Source: Acidimicrobiia bacterium (GTDB lineage Bacteria > Actinomycetota > Acidimicrobiia > Spongiisociales > UBA5794). From it: a stretch of 52,311 bases of DNA. The notes below the pieces were generated by a model. It was given only the letters and a program-made list of their open reading frames with translations, had not been told where the DNA came from and ran no database searches. The DNA lies in contig JAOZRW010000010.1 in NCBI GenBank assembly GCA_029939995.1, positions 1 through 52,311 on the forward strand, given 5' to 3'. Below, one piece after another: positions 51,402 to 52,311 of the stretch (position 1 is its first letter; each line of letters starts with the position of its first letter). Made by a program: the position numbers and the translations under genes.

Positions 51402-52311
51402 ATGACCACGAACGAGAACGAGCTCGCCGGCAGCGGCGAGGAGCACGCGGACGCTCTGGAGGACGCACCCATCACCCCCGAGACGAACGAATCGGAGCCG
51501 ACGACCGCTCCATCTGAGGGTGACCAGACCGGAACCGACGAGCAGCAGTTCGAAGCGACCGTCGAGACGACGACCGAGATCGTCGCCGAAGCGGCGCCCG
51601 AAGCCGAAACCGTCGTTGCCGTCGAACAAGTCGAAGAAGAGGCGGCGCCCGAGCCGGCTCCCGTCCCGCGTGGGGAACGGCCCGCGATCACGGCGCCGAA
51701 GGAGATCGTGGACTTACCCGACGATCTCTCGGCTGAAGATTTCGCGAAGGCCATCGAGCAGACGGTGTTCGAGTTCAAAGAAGGCGACATCGTCGCCGGC
51801 ACCGTCGTCCGGATCGACCAGGACGAGGTGATGGTCGACATCGGCTACAAGTCCGAGGGAGTGATCCCGTCCAAGGAGCTGTCGATCCGCAACGCCGCCA
51901 ACCCGGAAGAGATCGTGACGGTCGGCGAGGAGATCGAAGCGCTCGTCCTCCAGAAGGAGGACGACAACGGCCGGCTCGTGCTCTCGAAGAAGCGTGCCCA
52001 GTACGAGCGAGCCTGGGGCCGGATCGAGCGTGTCATGAACGAGGGCGGGACCGTCGTCGGTCCCGTGATCGAAGTCGTGAAGGGCGGACTCATCGTCGAC
52101 ATCGGGCTACGGGGATTCCTCCCCGCATCGCTCGTCGATCTGCGCCGTGTGCGCGACTTGCAGCCGTTCATCGGCGAACCGATCGAGGCGAAGGTCATCG
52201 AACTCGACCGGAACCGCAACAACGTCGTGCTCTCGAGACGCGCCTACCTCGAAGAGGAGCAGGCCGAGCAGCGGCACGCGTTCCTCGCCGATCTGAAGCC
52301 GGGCGATGTCC
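51402..52311 (+). CDS. rpsA: 30S ribosomal protein S1 (3' end beyond the window)
   Basis: The first 303 residues are visible. Residues 1 to about 105 form a low-complexity, very acidic extension (Glu, Thr, Ala, Pro) that most S1 proteins lack. S1 RNA-binding domain 1 follows (EGDIVAGTVVRIDQDEVMVDIGYKSEGVIP), key VDIGYKSEG, and then domain 2 with VDIGLRGFLPASLVDLRRV. The third domain begins as the window ends (LKPGDV). AGGAG lies 14 nt before ATG 51402, rather far. S1 helps mRNA binding to the ribosome; leaderless mRNAs are known not to need it. Confidence 0.93.
   Translation, partial: MTTNENELAGSGEEHADALEDAPITPETNESEPTTAPSEGDQTGTDEQQFEATVETTTEIVAEAAPEAETVVAVEQVEEEAAPEPAPVPRGERPAITAPKEIVDLPDDLSAEDFAKAIEQTVFEFKEGDIVAGTVVRIDQDEVMVDIGYKSEGVIPSKELSIRNAANPEEIVTVGEEIEALVLQKEDDNGRLVLSKKRAQYERAWGRIERVMNEGGTVVGPVIEVVKGGLIVDIGLRGFLPASLVDLRRVRDLQPFIGEPIEAKVIELDRNRNNVVLSRRAYLEEEQAEQRHAFLADLKPGDV

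Overview
The window is gene-dense, high-GC chromosomal DNA of an actinomycetote. The signs are a dcw cluster with sepF and yggT but no ftsA, a T-box leader of the translational type on ileS, a wax-ester synthase/DGAT-family acyltransferase, a tandem pair of ArsA/Get3-like ATPases, and many starts that look leaderless. The mix of genes would suit a deep-branching class such as Acidimicrobiia, but this is an inference from gene content and not a proven placement. I saw no phage, insertion sequence, CRISPR array or obvious foreign island.

Layout. (1) Bases 1-17482: a nearly complete division and cell-wall cluster on the plus strand: mraZ (5' end cut off), rsmH, ftsL, ftsI, murE, murF, mraY, murD, ftsW, murG, murC, murB, ftsQ, ftsZ, pgeF, yggS, sepF, yggT. 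From murE to ftsQ almost every junction is a stop/start overlap. The three breaks are mraZ-rsmH (138 nt, with a start-codon-masking hairpin), ftsL-ftsI (82 nt, with a 20-codon leader ORF) and ftsQ-ftsZ (34 nt). (2) 17483-20890: ileS on the minus strand behind a T-box. (3) 20977-24623: DUF167, a cysteine-poor DksA/TraR-like protein, lspA, rluD and WS/DGAT. (4) 24633-26840: two neighbouring 6-phosphofructokinases, one with the ATP-type GGDG loop and one with the PPi-type GGDD loop. (5) 26966-32676: dnaE, then the ArsA-like pair and a small conserved gene. (6) 32683-39933: a repeat hairpin, a two-domain ThyX homologue, transporters (EamA, MATE, MFS), xanthine phosphoribosyltransferase and endonuclease III. 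(7) 40052-48171: ccdA, trpE, a two-component system, a lipoprotein cytochrome c and trpCFBA. (8) 48200-52311: tRNA-Leu(CAA), a small coiled-coil protein, polA and the 5' part of rpsA.

How it works together. The first block makes the peptidoglycan precursor (Mur enzymes, MraY, MurG) and the septal machine (FtsL, FtsQ, FtsW, FtsI, FtsZ, SepF). The trp genes make tryptophan from chorismate, except for trpG and trpD, which are not here. The rest is mostly housekeeping for replication, repair and translation.

Most notable observations: the perfect inverted repeat that would bury the rsmH ribosome site and AUG; the translated leader ahead of ftsI; the recurring TANNNT-N6-8-ATG start architecture; the ThyX homologue whose signature is split between its two halves; the GGDG/GGDD phosphofructokinase pair; and seven convergent gene ends, six of which leave no room for an intrinsic terminator.
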